This document shows, in pieces, positions 23,401 through 35,841 of a stretch of 64,000 bases of DNA; the first letter of the stretch is position 1, and each line of letters starts with the position of its first letter. Location: contig JAECYW010000015.1 of NCBI GenBank assembly GCA_023014335.1, positions 1,612,001 through 1,676,000 on the forward strand, in the 5' to 3' direction. Origin of the DNA: Galerina marginata (lineage: Eukaryota; Basidiomycota; Agaricomycetes; Agaricales; Galerinaceae). A program made the position numbers and the translations under genes. A model generated the notes under the pieces. The model was not told the DNA's origin, searched no databases, and was given only the letters and a program-made list of their open reading frames with translations.

Positions 23401-23722
23401 TGCTGATGATTTCGCGGGTATCCTGCACGAGCTTTCGGCCTTCAGGAGAGAGCTTGTTGACGTCTACTGGCGAGTGGTCGAGGACGTGTTGCAAAGTGCG
23501 GTCGATCTGGGCATTGGATGGGAGTTTGCCCTTTCGGAAGGCGTCGATGACGCCATATAAACGAATCTATAACACATATCAGACCTCTACGGTGCTAACT
23601 GACGACGAAAAACCCACCTTTCTGTCAACATCGGCGTCCTTCGCGGCCTTGTTGACGGGGTCGACGACGGAGCCCTTTGCTGGGTGTGCGCTGATATCTT
23701 TGGTAGTGGGTGGGAGAGACAT
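20485..23722 (-). CDS. HAM1-like protein (fungal HAM1 N- and C-terminal domains)
   Basis: Eleven exons on the minus strand: 23722-23618, 23566-23239, 23182-22659, 22600-22454, 22398-22264, 22202-22032, 21969-21808, 21733-21599, 21538-21233, 21166-20876 and 20820 to a stop near 20485. All junctions are GT-AG and in frame, giving roughly 870 residues. The start is MSLPPTTKDISAHP. Features include a helical N-terminus (LSNSEVRKLLSDFSLIGRDLL), an Ala/Gln/Asp linker, then helical and lipid-binding-like segments (NLFNSVGNWFKAMGDDP, GYIPIPRIEYTDDSLDLVVENL, VDTLKFAIRDSNHDFLYKTLRP). This order and length fit the fungal HAM1-like family, whose C-terminus resembles BPI/LBP-type lipid-binding folds. A role in membrane or lipid handling is inferred, not shown. 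The last ~40 codons are unusually hydrophobic, so the true 3' end may lie in another exon. Confidence 0.8.
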
Positions 23723-25052
23723 GATCGGAATAGAGTCAAATTGCAGAAACGAGAAAATGGAGAACGCACCTTTATGTAGGAGCACCACCAGCGATGATGA
23801 TAACGAGACGTCATGGGTGTGTGGAGGAAAGGGGACAAAGGCAAAGTCGATGTGACGTCACTCACTTTCCTTTTTTTGCATTAGAGCTCCGCAACGTCTG
23901 TCCACTACGCCAACAGTGAGGAGCTCCTCATCGATGACCCCAATGACATAGGTGTTGTCTAGGGCATTCAATTCTAGCTTTCTATTGTTCTCGTTGAAAT
24001 GAGAACTTTCTGGCTCAATGCTCGACGCGGAGTTCATAATTTCCAAGCCTAGCCTTTTCGTCGTCGATCAAATATTCATTTATTTCTAAAATGAATTCGG
24101 AAGCGAATGTTGGAGCCATCTCCTGTTCACTCACGCTACTCGAGCACGGCTAACCATATGCCCAACGACCCCTGCGGATCATAGAAGTTCAATTCACGAT
24201 GGAAACTTGGAGCACGAAGGATCTAGCTGCTCCAAGATTCGTTTCTTTTCGTACCCTCGATCTCTTGCTCTAGCATCTTGGATGATACGAAAGCGAACCT
24301 TTTTTGGAGGCAGTTTTCTCGGTTCATAAACCTAAGCTTATTTATTAATCTCTCTTCATTGCATTCCCTTTTGCTCGTCTTCGTGCTTCACTTCCGCCTC
24401 CGGTGTCATTCTCGCGCTCTGAGCGTCTATGCATGGTCATGTATCTCGAATAGCGCTTCAGTCAACAGTGAATAGCAAGAGGTACCTCCAAGATTAGACG
24501 GTGGTTAATACGGTTTTGTATGATGAAAAAAATCAATATAAAGATACAACGCGGTGTGCAGGCAGGTACTTACTCGCCTTGAGTTACAGAGATTTATAGA
24601 TTTACCCGTTACCTCTTCTTTCACAGCTTCTGTAAACGCCAATTGTGGCCTCGGGATATTTCAGTTTCAAGTCGCTCATCGTCAGATAAATCTCGGAAGA
24701 TGAATTGCAAATGATTTCACTTCTCAAGGATCCACGACTGCAAATATATCCGTCAAATTTTGAACCGCCATGGCTGAATTATCAGACGATATTAGAGCAG
24801 TAAAGTTAGCCGTACCCACTGCTAGCCATCTGGATCCATGCTGTCCCATCACGGACTCTAATATTTTTGATACGCTATTTCGAGCCATTTGTAGTTCAAT
24901 CATCCGCTTGTTGTCTTTTTCTCCCTCGTTTCACAATTCCTACATAATTGTTAGCGCCTCGCGGACTGTTTAAATGATAAAATCGTCCCGTGGCATCGCT
25001 TTGAATTGCTCGCCCACAAATAAAAATGTTTAAATTCAAATATAAATCCTGG
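23723..25052. other. Intergenic region upstream of the HAM1-like gene
   Basis: No gene is supported. The part just upstream of 23723 should hold the promoter of the HAM1-like gene. The part near 25 kb is downstream of the NACHT gene end. Confidence 0.4.
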
Positions 25053-28000
25053 CTACCACCAATTAGGTACACCACCACCTGGGGCTGCGGCGCGTACGGA
25101 GTCTGCCACCCCATTCATTTCAAGGAAGCTTTTGAACTCAGGACCCGTCATTCGTCCTCCGCACATCCTTTGTAAGTATACTGAGGTCTTAGTGATGCCC
25201 CACTGATTCCTGCAGGATTCCGGCCGGAATATCGAAATTCCGCGGATTCCTGCAGGAATCGGAATGGCAGAGGGACCAGCCAAAAGCCCCAATTCCGTGG
25301 GTTATATTCCGGCGGAATGCGGCGCGGAACGTCCGGAATGGGGAATTCGGTGGGATTCCGCGGCGGAATATGAGGTTACATCATACGATTACGTAATGTT
25401 CCCACCTGTCGTGGCTTGTTGATTTCCCCACGTCGTGCCAGTCTCTTGCCTGTCGACCACCACCACCGTCCCTCTCCCCCCTCTCCTCCCCCCTTATCGT
25501 CCAGTCCCGCCGGCTGCGACATTTCGCCGCCACCGTCGGCATGCGCGCTCACGACCCGCTGGCGCCACGTCGACCCCACCACATCACAATACCCGCCACG
25601 TCGAACGTCGCCGACCCCGCCACCACGACTCTGAACCCCCTCGCTTACCCCGTCGCGACTGCCACGTCACGGGCCTCAGAGGGCGAACAGCGCGTTGGCC
25701 ACGTCGCAGCGCCTTACGGAGTGGGGAAAAGGGACCAGAGGTACCGGTAAGCACCCCCGATCCCATCCATCCCTATTCCACCCTCGTTAATGCCCCAGCA
25801 TCCACCTCTGGCTCGTCCGCTGGCGTTTCGAACCAACGGCAGCCGCGGAAACGGCCAACGTCGACCCCAACCCGACCCCTCCGCCCTCATTTCGAATCAA
25901 CAGCGACCACGTCACCCCCACTGCCGCCGGATTCGACTCGCATCGCCCCCGAAACCATTTTGAACCCACGGCAGTCTCGTTAGCCCCCACCACCCGTGCG
26001 CTGGGACTCCCGCGGCGCCCATCGCTCACCCGTTCGCATTCGTTTTGCGAACGGGACCCGAAGCCCATCAGCCCGCCACCGCGTTTTCGAGCCCAACCCC
26101 ACCATTCACGCCCGAGGCGCCACCTGCCACCGCCACGTCGACGCCAGCCACCACGACGTTGCCTCCACGTTGAACGAACGCCGGCCCCGCCTCTACGACC
26201 CCCACAGCTCGCTGACGTGGCGCGAATGCCACGTCACGGAGCTCGAGAGACAAACCGCGCCGGGACTGGGTCATAGGAACGCCATTGAGGCCCAGCGACA
26301 CCTGGTAAGCACCCCACCCATCAACCTAGGCCTCCGCTGACGCCCCCAGACAGCAATCAAACGATGACGACCGCTCCCGCGAACGCCCCAGCCGCGTTCG
26401 CCGCTGTTTCGAGCCAGCGGCAGCCACACCAACCCCCCGCCGCTGCCTTTCCGCTTGAAACGGCCACGACGACCATCGCCACCTTTTCAGGCCCAACCCC
26501 ACCATTGCGGCTCCGAGCCCGCAGCCCGCAATATGTCGACCCCTACCATCACCCGCGTCGGCCACGCAGTGTCAAACGAACGACCACCGCGACCCCACAG
26601 CTCGCTGCCGGGTTGCGAGTACCACCTAACGGACGTCGAGAAACGGAACGCGGGGTTTAGGGAGTGGGGGATAGGCCCACAGACACCCGGTAAGCACCCC
26701 AACCTATTTACCTCCCATCGAACTCACCCCTTCTCGTTTAACCCACCCGCGGGCCTCGAGTTGGGCCCACCCTCCGCCATTTTGCACTCACGCCCTTCCT
26801 CCCTCCAACTCCCCGCGCCGACTCGTTTCGCGAACGGCCGCCGAACTCGCGCGGCGGCTGGCGTTCGGCCACCGTTGTGTACAACACCCACCCCGCCTCC
26901 GTTTATTGTAAATATAATTAAAGTAATTAGAATAGCGTAACACTGGCAGTAATGTAATATATGATGTTTAGTATCAATAATAGACTATATGTGAATTGTA
27001 TTGAAACCTGACAGTGAAGCTAGCAAATAGTAAGAAAAACACCAGTTAGATGGCCTGTATTACACACTATAGGTACTATTCCCTCTATTCCTTGAGGAAT
27101 CCTCAGGGAATAGAGGGAATCCACAGGAATAGAAGGAATAGAAGGAATTCCCCAAGGAATAAAGGGAATTCCCTCCATTCCACTGGGAATCCTACAGGAA
27201 TAGAGGGATTCCCGCCATTCCTAGGGAATCAGTGGGGGAATGAAAAGTACTGAGTATACTCCAACTTCATGCGCCACGATTGTCTTTCCATGCCGAAGAA
27301 CATCTGGTATCATCGAAAAATTGCATCTTTGAGCCAAATCGATCAGCGTTTCTGACCTTCTCGATTCCTTGAGAAGTTTGGCGAGACAATCCAGACCATA
27401 TGCCCACATCTTTACGTTCTCGTTATCCCAGGGCCACTTGAGTTCCAGGTGACGAATTATGCGCTTCAGTAAGTGAATTGCACTGTTAGTGTACACCGTG
27501 GTCGTCGGCACGTAACTTCCAAGTCGTGTTTTGTGTGAAAACATTGCGTGCAAGAAATCATAGTACTCGTAGGCCTTTGGGATGTTGTCCGTCAGCGCGG
27601 GAATTAGTCTGAGGGCGGCTATGTCGATGTGCGTTGATTTTTCGTCAAGCTCGAATAGTGTGTTGAAGCTGGCAGTAGTCAATTCAATGGGCCTCCTGTC
27701 AGAGATGGAAATAACGGCAATAAGGGCAGCTCAGCCTTTCACTGAGTAGTAGCTACCCAGCTGCTGCCCTACATATTCATCAACTGCCTGGCTGTGATGA
27801 CGATGGAAATTTTCAGCATCAATAAATTGCTTGGACAGGTATGTCAGTTTGAGAAGGCATTAAAATTATGCGAGATACTCATACCGATTGCTTAATGGAT
27901 TCTAAAAATTGCCCCACCGTCCCGAGGACATCTAAAACCTCTGATCCTGGAGGTAAACGAAAAAATCCTGTGATATCAAGGCCTAGAATTCCACGTCGAA

Positions 28001-29576
28001 GTTCTTCACTGGGTAATGCTCGCTGAAGGTGATAAGCGCAAACTTGCAGGTCAAAGCCAGATGCAAATTCTGCGAAGAATATGTAACAATGCCAAGTTAT
28101 GACAAGGACCAGATACACTTACGGGGGAAATATGGAAATAATGCTTGTGCAAATTCAGCATGTCGCATAGGGGCATCAATGTACAACTCTTTAGAGCGTG
28201 ATTCGTCTAGAAGGAAGTCAGGCAGTGATGCATGATGGAAATGTAATTTGAAGAGTTGGAGCTCGGGTCGTTTCTCATATGGAAATGGTTCAAATCCAAC
28301 AATTGACTGGAGGTCACAGAAGAGGAGCTCAATGTCGCCTAGATTCAGCGACAGAATACGTTCTATGTAGCTCACATCATGCTCTAGAGGTCTGAGTATT
28401 TGGAAGGCCAGGATTTTCAAGACAAGTTTGATATCTTGGACGCAGGTGAATACATGGTGGTATAGCGCGTCCAGCTCGGAAAAAGGCAAGTCGCTGCTTC
28501 CGCCAGTGGGACGAAGACCGAGGACTATATCCAAGCGATGAAAAGGTCGATGACGTGTGGATTTAACGAATTTTATAACCGTAGCTGCATAAATAAACTG
28601 GCCTGAGGACTTCATGACGAGTTGATCCAGTATTTTTTGGACAGGCCACTCCGGTGCGATCTGTGCCTTCAATGGATGGTTCTGCTTGATCTCATTGAAT
28701 TCATGCTGAAGGAACAGCTTGATGTCGGATGACGGCTGATATTTATCGTCTAGTGGGAGTCGGGACGTAGATTCTCTGAGGTATCCCAAACCAAACAAAT
28801 GTGTAATGTCGTACTCCGGACGACTTGCCACAAGAAATATTAACGGCAGGTTGTGATTTTGAATTGCTTCTGATATCGTGCGGAGGATGTCTGTTTGTCC
28901 AGCGCGGTCACATTCATCTAACCCATCAATAATGATGAGGCGCCGGGACAGAGGTTCGCTGGAATTTCCTGACGTTATAAGGGAGCGAAGGGGATCTATG
29001 ATAAGTTTGCGAAGTTGGGTCATGAGCGATCGTGTAAAGATCAGCGGGTCCTCGGCTACGGCGGCCAGAATAAGGTTCCGAAGATCACTAGAATAGGACG
29101 CTGCTTGGTATGCGATGGTAGCGATTAGGGATCGGGGATGGTTCCGCGTCGAGTCCGATCTAGAAAAAAAGTAACTGGCAAATAAAAGTCCCTCCTCGAA
29201 TGCCCATTCAGCAATCGACTGCCCGATCGCAGACTTCCCAGCTCCCGCAGGTCCGTTTACCCACATAATAACGGCACTTCGCGTCTCCGGGTCGAGGCTG
29301 AGGATCCAGTCCTTAATCTTCTGGAGGACGGCCACCCTCGTGTTTGGATGACACTTAGGCGGGTCATAACGATCCATGGAATTATGGAACGCTGTTGGGG
29401 AAGTTGCCTCCACCAGGCGGTCAAGGTTTCCTGTTCAACTTTAGTGATGGAGGGTTAAGCCTAAAAGGCTGACGCTTTTTTTACTCACCTTTGCTGGTGT
29501 GGACTTGCCTGTTGTCATGATTCTGTACAAAAGTTCCACCTGTAACCAACGTATTAGATCCAAACATTGCCGCCAT
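25053..29576 (-). pseudogene. NACHT NTPase (NLR-like) gene broken by a mobile element
   Basis: The start is ATG at 29576 (MAAMFGSNTLVTGGTFVQ, a common agaric NLR beginning). Exons: 29576-29489, 29430-28123, 28069-27885, then less certain exons near 27.8 kb and 27.7-27.25 kb. Exon 2 carries the P-loop GPAGAGKSAIGQ, the Walker B segment RLIIIDGLDECD and the following VASRPEYDI of a NACHT module. The C-terminal part has the agaric-type ASGFDLQVCAYHLQ and ENFHRHHSQAVDEY segments. At 27253 the frame runs into the 2,070 bp element and ends inside it. Reading resumes on the other side (25174 down) and ends at PGGGVPNWW, stop 25053. Removing the element and one AGTATACT copy keeps the frame. One upstream junction (about 27.75 kb) does not keep phase in my reading, so there may be a further lesion. 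NACHT NTPases of this type are thought to act in non-self recognition. Confidence 0.75.
25175..27260. mobile_element. 2,070 bp GC-rich non-autonomous DNA element, copy 1
   Basis: The body is 25183-27252, flanked by the perfect 8 bp duplication AGTATACT (25175-25182 and 27253-27260). It appears identical to 47349-49418 at a constant offset of 22,166. The left end (GAGGTCTTAGTGATGCCCC) and the inverted right end (CAGTACTTTTCATTCCCCC) are imperfect TIRs that share CCCCACTGATTCC. Both subterminal regions are packed with GGAAT/ATTCC repeats, as in hAT-like transposase-binding ends. The middle is very GC-rich, unlike the host. It has three degenerate modules that each end in GGTAAGCACCCC (near 25749, 26307 and 26691). 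No transposase is encoded. It interrupts the NACHT gene. Confidence 0.9.
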
Positions 29577-31200
29577 GATTGACCAGTTGGAATTCGATGA
29601 TTTGTGTAATTGACTCCTGGACAAAAGTTAAATGGGGAGGAAAGACGAACAGCCTGCCTCGAGCATATAGTATTGAGGTATTTAACGGATTGAGGCTGTC
29701 CGTGCTCTTCTCGGACGCAAATGGGGCTGTGCTGGGGCGGTGTTCTATTTGCTTTCAATGTCGATAGGCTAGCGCAACCACGTTGTGGGTTCGAATTACA
29801 CCAAGAATGGAAACAACAAACGCCAGAGGACAATAAAACCAGTCGGAGAATGGAAAGTATGAACGACGAACAACCTACCGACCCATACGCGACACTACGG
29901 TGAGCATAAACTTGGCCGGCGCATTTAACATTGGCGTGAAAAGGATGGCTGTGTATGTGCCGATCCTCAATGCAATGCTGTGGTTACCCAACAGGTGTCG
30001 GTGCCTCGGAAGGACAAGCGGCATAGGAAGAATGATAAAATGAATCGGAGCAAGGAGAAAACGAAAGGCCTGATGGAGCCATACTCGAGTAGAAGGACGT
30101 TAGCCGATACCTGCGAACGATCAAACGCAGTGGCTAGATTAGATGTTATGAAAAGAAAGCCAGCGCATATAAATTGCGAGTGTAGAACGCAGATTGCAAA
30201 GGTACCGGGCACATCCCTCTTGACACGGATATGCAATCTGTCGGGACAGTGAACCGGACGCGAGTCAAGGAAACGCGACAGGACAAAAAGGCAACAAAAA
30301 AAGTGGAGACGATGAACTCAAAACATGTCAGCAATAGACTTTTCCAAACGGAAAGATGCTACCAGAAAAGAACCACCAGAGGGTACGCCCTCTAAACGAA
30401 CGACCAGCACGCTTTATGCTGCGAATCGGCATAGAGCGACTAGATGGATCGTGTGCAGCAAACTACCCTCAAGGTGGTTGGAAGATAGATTTCGTGTTAC
30501 GGAAGCCTTTGAAACGATTGAACGGGGTAGCATAGGGATGGAGTAGGAGGTTGGAAAGCCTTAAGAAGAGGAAACGCACATGAATAGATTTGCTCGGGGG
30601 TCTGTTTCGGGGAGTGTTTGCGGAACGATTGTAACCTAGTCACCACACAACTTTAAAGGTGATTAACCTCGTTATCTGGATTCAAAAGAAGGGTTTGACC
30701 AATGAATGAAGGAAAACGACTCTCAAGCCGCCCTTGGCGTTCTAATTAGAACGACTGCACCTTGGCGGATTTGCAGTTTCCAGCAAACTAATGATCTTAA
30801 TATTAGAGAGGGGGATGCCTGGCTTGTGTTAGCGATCTTAGGACACTAAAAAAATCAAAATGATAACCGCGCTTTGGTCGGCTGCGGCAAATTTCATAAG
30901 TTCACGAAAGGAACAACAAAAACAGCGCATTCACTCTTACCAGTACCGTTTCTCCGCTACGTCTCAATAACGGTCGTCATGATATCCTCATGTTTGGATT
31001 ATGTTCAAGCCGAACCCCTTGTTCGTGGCGCGGTGAAGTTTCAAAGTGAACGTGGGGTTTAGTACAAATAAAAGTGCTTATGCGGCAAGTCAGGAAGGCG
31101 GGTCACCCCCATAGGGAGAACGCTGTGCCTTTGGTACTGTTGATAGGTTTTATTTCAAACGCTATGGGTCAGGATATGAGTCTCTCACCTGGAATTCGCC
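29577..31200. other. No supported gene
   Basis: Only short frames are present. The first few hundred bases upstream of 29577 would hold the NACHT gene promoter. Confidence 0.4.
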
Positions 31201-31227
31201 TAAAATAGTTCAGGTCGAACCGAACCT

Positions 31228-31640
31228 TTAATCGACTGGCAAGAGTCCAAAGATCTGGAGGCCGGTGGTTCCAGGAGGAAGGTGGCTCGTAACATACAGT
31301 GAAGATGATTGTGCAACGAAACAAAAGATCCTCCGTTTGTTAAAAAACGAAAGGTTGATGGGAGGAAACACGTACCATGATCTCAAAATTCCAAGGAGAC
31401 GCTTTGTCCTTGTCGAATTCATGGTTGTGACCACCGGCAGGGCTGGTCGGTGCATTGGTCCTTCCGCCGGGGTATGTATACTGAAAGACTGTGGTATAAG
31501 TAGCATGTAAAACACAAATCCACCGGGGTGGAGAATGTGGAAAACGTACAACAACATTGTGACCACGAGGTAAGACAGCACCGTCGGGTATGGTTGTTCG
31601 AACGTGCCAGAAAACACTGGGGCGGTTAATCCTCCCGTGA
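31228..31640 (-). CDS. Possible fragment of a multi-pass membrane protein
   Basis: The minus-strand reading PTVLSYLVVTMLLYVFHILHPG is followed by a plausible short intron. It then continues YTYPGGRTNAPTSPAGGHNH...WNFEIM. The hydrophobic segment ending in HPG recalls the last helix of RTA1-type fungal membrane proteins, but no other exons are found upstream. It is either a gene fragment or a poorly resolved gene. Confidence 0.25.
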
Positions 31641-34476
31641 ATTACTCCTTGTGACTGGTTACAAAGTATCGAACTTGGACTTAAGCCGATAGTTACATTA
31701 CCAATTCTTAGTTCGACGATCTAGAAGTCATGAGCTCGTTGAATGGTGAAAGTCGTCACGCGTCAAGGCCAACAGAACAATGCCTAAGCACCACACCTGG
31801 GATAAAGTTTCAGTTTTGCGCCTCCTTCGACAATGACGAACTGCAGTCAAAAATCAAAACATACCTAGTATTCCCTTATCGACGTCCTGTTTACAGGCTA
31901 AGAAAGCTGCTGAAAGCAAAGCCCGCCAGAGCGGCTAGTGTCAAATGGTCTGTTCAGGCGACGACAGGGTTTCTGTCGCAGATATTGTATTCCCTAATAG
32001 CAGCTACCGCAGTGGTGGGCAAAATTGGGCAGGACGATGTGAGGTGGACGCGATCGATAGACGAAACGTGGAGGAAGCTCACCGAAACTCAATGACCCGC
32101 GATTCAAACATTCACACACAACGCCTGATCTATCGGAGAAATCCGACAGGGGAGGTCTGTGCGCATTCATATAATCAGGGCCCGTCGGTGCCTCTTTCTT
32201 TCTTCCTTTCCCCCAATTCCCTGCCTATGCGGTGTCCCGCAATCTCAGCTTTACATCGCCTTTGGCCAGCTATGTCCCTCTATGCAGCGGCCAAGCCTGC
32301 GCGACGCTGTCTCAGTCCACCTTCCCAGCTCTGGATGTACCTTGATACGGGGACGCGTTACTAGACACGGCAGGAGTGTCCATCGAGGGTGGTAAGTCGA
32401 CCTGAGTTTTGTTTCCCTGCTATTTATTAAGCTCATCTTTTTGTGTTCAGTGGCGGCCCATCTCCATCTACACTGTGGTATGTTCCGATGTCTTTTGGAG
32501 TTCTTGGACTGCTCTGATCTTCGCGTTCCTCGTTTCACAGAACTCAGAATACGTCGCAGATTAAATGGATTTGTTCCCGCTATGGTGCTCCTGCCTTATT
32601 TACCCATGGTATTCGTCCTGGACTCAGCGTGTGGTCCTATTTTTCGCGTCCACTTATCTGTTTTCACTTAGCTCCGTCATCTATATCTACGTTGTCCCAC
32701 CGGATAAGCCGGCTGTTGCACTTACACGGCGCCATTTCATTCTCTCTTTGGGTATGAGTTGTTCGATCTGTCCTGTTGGTTCCCTAGAAAGTATGGCTTC
32801 ATCCGCGGTCCCCCGACGAATCGCGGGGTCAATGTGTTGTAACGGCTCGCCGTTGCTGCATTGCTATATCTACTTTTCGCTCCTCACTAAGTTCCTTGAT
32901 TAGAGAGCGGTTTTGGTTTGTCCAGACTACGGTGCGTATTCTGGTTGATATTGAACATTCGTCTTTGCTGATGACGACTTCCGTCTTTGCTGATGACGAC
33001 TTCTCTTAGTATTGTACAATGCTAATTAATCGGGAAGGATTCGTCCTCAGGATGGGTTGTTATGACGAACGACGTCTTCCTCGAGAGCTTGCTTGCACGA
33101 GGAAGAGGTTCAAGGTCGTTGGTCATTAACCGCGCGTATGGTAGTGGATATGTTAATTCTCATCTCTCCCTTTATCTTGCGATGTTTTAAGGACGAATGT
33201 TATATTTCCTCCCTTACTTCGATATCTCGAGCTCTGAAAATCTTCGCGCTTCAGCCAATCTGACGTCTCGTGATAGTCATATACTCCAGGCTGCAGTATG
33301 AACCACTGTCGCCTTTCCGAGGTGCTTTTACTGACAAAACCCCTAGATGCCCAACATCACCTGGTCACTACGATATATCAACACGCCCAAGCTGTTTTAA
33401 ATTTGTTCCCACCGTAAATCTTCATAAGTTACGTTTAGGATCAAAATCTCTTTTATCGAGCCTTAAAGTTGCTATGGACGTTAGACTGCCCAAGTCAGCA
33501 ATCCCTCGTCCAGTTTGGCACTGGCGATCGCACTGGCACGTATTTCTACCACTGAGTTAATCCACCCTGCCCGAAAGTGAAGTCATTGACGAAGGATTCG
33601 GCTATTCGTCCGCTAGTCTTGCTTTGGGAATCTTTCAGAGTCTACCGTATAACGGATCGTCGAGCCACCGCTCCATGGTTTAGCGGGATTCCAGACAAGG
33701 CGTACGCTACGCCTTTCGCCAGGATCGATTTGTTGTTGCCTGCATCTTCTTTCGTGCTATCCGAAGGGAGCGAGGGAATCGGATCTCTTGTTTCGAAGGT
33801 ACATACATATTCCTTCTTCCCTCTTCTCCATACTCGTACTCACTTAGAAAAACCCTTCAGCTTCAGGTGGCAGCAGGCCCAAGCCCTGGTTTAGAATTTG
33901 TGTGCGATGGGAAGGCTGGCAATGATTTCGCGATGCAGAGTAGCGTTTTTTTCTTTCTTTTTTTTTTTGGACGGCTTGTTTTTATCCCGAGACGACGACC
34001 TTTATCCGCGAATAGACTCGTTTCTTTGTGAACTAGCAGAAAATGCCTCATGGAAATATCTATCTCAATTTGGTTCATTCCACCAATGCCCGCGATACCC
34101 ACTTGTCCGTCTCTAGAACTTTGTAGCTCCACGACGATTGTGGTTCTCTTCGTTCCGAGGGTCACGCACAAATACACCCTGTAAACTGGACCTAATATAT
34201 CGTCCTGTTCAAATGCTGCCGTTCTTCTTCTTGAGTTGGGACTGTTAAAGGGGGTGCTCACCGCGACACCGCCTGCTACCGCATATTGCATTCGGCCTAA
34301 ATCGAAAAAGGAATTTTTGGTAGTTTTGATGAGGAAATTGAGAAATAACGGGGCTCTAACAATGTAATACAAATTGAATAAATGTTATGTACATTATGTG
34401 GCAGGAAATGAGGATTCAGAGTTGCTGGCTGATACTAATTGCAACGGGTATATAGGTAGTACTACAAATACTTACT
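31641..34476. other. Unassigned region
   Basis: No gene is recognised. A 22 bp tandem duplication (cgtctttgctgatgacgact) sits at about 32960-33002. Open frames at 31730-32095 (plus) and 34372-33863 (minus) have no recognisable motif. Confidence 0.3.
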
Positions 34477-35243
34477 TCAAGTTTCACCACTGCCGTGATT
34501 AGCGGGCAGCGGGGGATCGACCCTTATGTGTATAAAACCCGCATAAAGCACTGTCGGAATTCCTGCGAGGAGAAAACCGCAAATCCAAGCACCTCGCATA
34601 CTATCCGCATCATCTGGTGTGAGAGTGATAACATTGTACGAGTTCTTCGGGAGCCCGAAAACGTTGCTGTTGCAATAACAGCGATCAAGGACGCTACTAA
34701 ATTGTATGATGCCCATGACAACAATCCACCCGGCGTTAAGAGCTGCAAAGAACTTGCCACAGCGCCGGAGGAAAATGGAGAGTGAGCTGGCAATGCGATA
34801 GCAGGTTGGACGATTTGAATGAATGACATGGCTTCTGTAACGAATTGTAGAGAACTCCGCTGCGTCGGTGCAATAATAGGTGAGGATGCTGGAGGTGAGA
34901 AGCATCATCCACACCAAAGTAGACAGCATGCCATAGACGATGTATGCGGCTGAGCGGCAACTTAGACCTAGAGAATTTATTAAGCGGGTGTGAGGGTATA
35001 AAAGAGGAAGAGACAGCTGTCGGACTCACCGACAGTTGGCGTGAACCACACGATAACGACCGCGCCACCAGTGGTACCCCACTGCAACATCAGCGCCAAT
35101 GCTGATGCGAGGACCATCCGGGAAACCGCATGATCGTCCAAGCCCCATCTCGAGGGAGGAGGTAGAGGTTTACGCGGAATAGAGTCAGGCCACGGCTCTG
35201 AGTCACAGTAACTTTCGACTTGCTCTGCGGTCGCCTGGCTATA
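34477..35243 (-). CDS. Fungal-specific multi-pass membrane protein
   Basis: Two exons are clear on the minus strand: about 35243-35030 and 34967 to the stop at 34477. The first encodes SEPWPDSIPRKP and a membrane segment SRMVLASALALMLQWGTTGG. The second continues with LSCRSAAYIVYGMLSTLVWMM, a helix at KFFAALNAGWIVVMGIIQF, then RCYCNSNVFGLP and a last helix AWICGFLLAGIPTVLYAGF. The QWGTTGGA, TPTVGLSCRS and CYCNSNVFG signatures belong to a membrane protein family common in agarics, of unknown function. The 5' end is not resolved; an acceptor AG lies just upstream of the first exon, so a start exon may be missing from this call. It is divergent from the gene at 35842. Confidence 0.65.
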
Positions 35244-35841
35244 TGAAGGGCACTACTGGACAAAAATGAAGAACAATGACAATGTTTGGTGGGAGACAAA
35301 TATAATGACGATCGGACCCGATCGTTTACAATCCCACACGATTTTGGGAAACCATGCACAATCTCATCAAATGTCGCCCGTTCCTGGGCGATCGTGTGAG
35401 ATTGGCACCCATATAAATAGATTTTTCATTTACATTTGCAATTGAGTTAATTTCGGAAGATCGTGCACGATTGGGTACGATCCTCCACAACCTATGTTCT
35501 GAACTTTGTCGCCTCTGTTTGAACTTTGCATTCCACTGTCCCCTTCTCACCACATTAGTAACAAAGGGCTTGCGTGAGTGCCATATGGCTAACATCACCA
35601 GTTTCAGTCCCATATGACTCCCAGCTAACCGGCACAGCGTCGCATGGGTACCAGGCTTGTAGATCTGAGTTCGATCGATCATCCACATTGTCATCATCAC
35701 CGGGTCCTTTGGTCGGCGCCTACGGTCGCTCAAACTTAAAGACGGAATGATTTATTTGAATTTTCAACGCCCCCAAGCCTACGCTGCCCACTCAGCAAGG
35801 GATCGACTCACCATTCTTCTATTCTACCATCGAACTTCACA

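Noticed and set aside
25435..26940. Long Pro/Thr/Arg-rich open frames in the 2 kb element (both copies)
   Set aside because: GC-rich sequence has few stops. The frames have no domain and several overlap on both strands. Not called as genes; the module repeats are reported as a finding.
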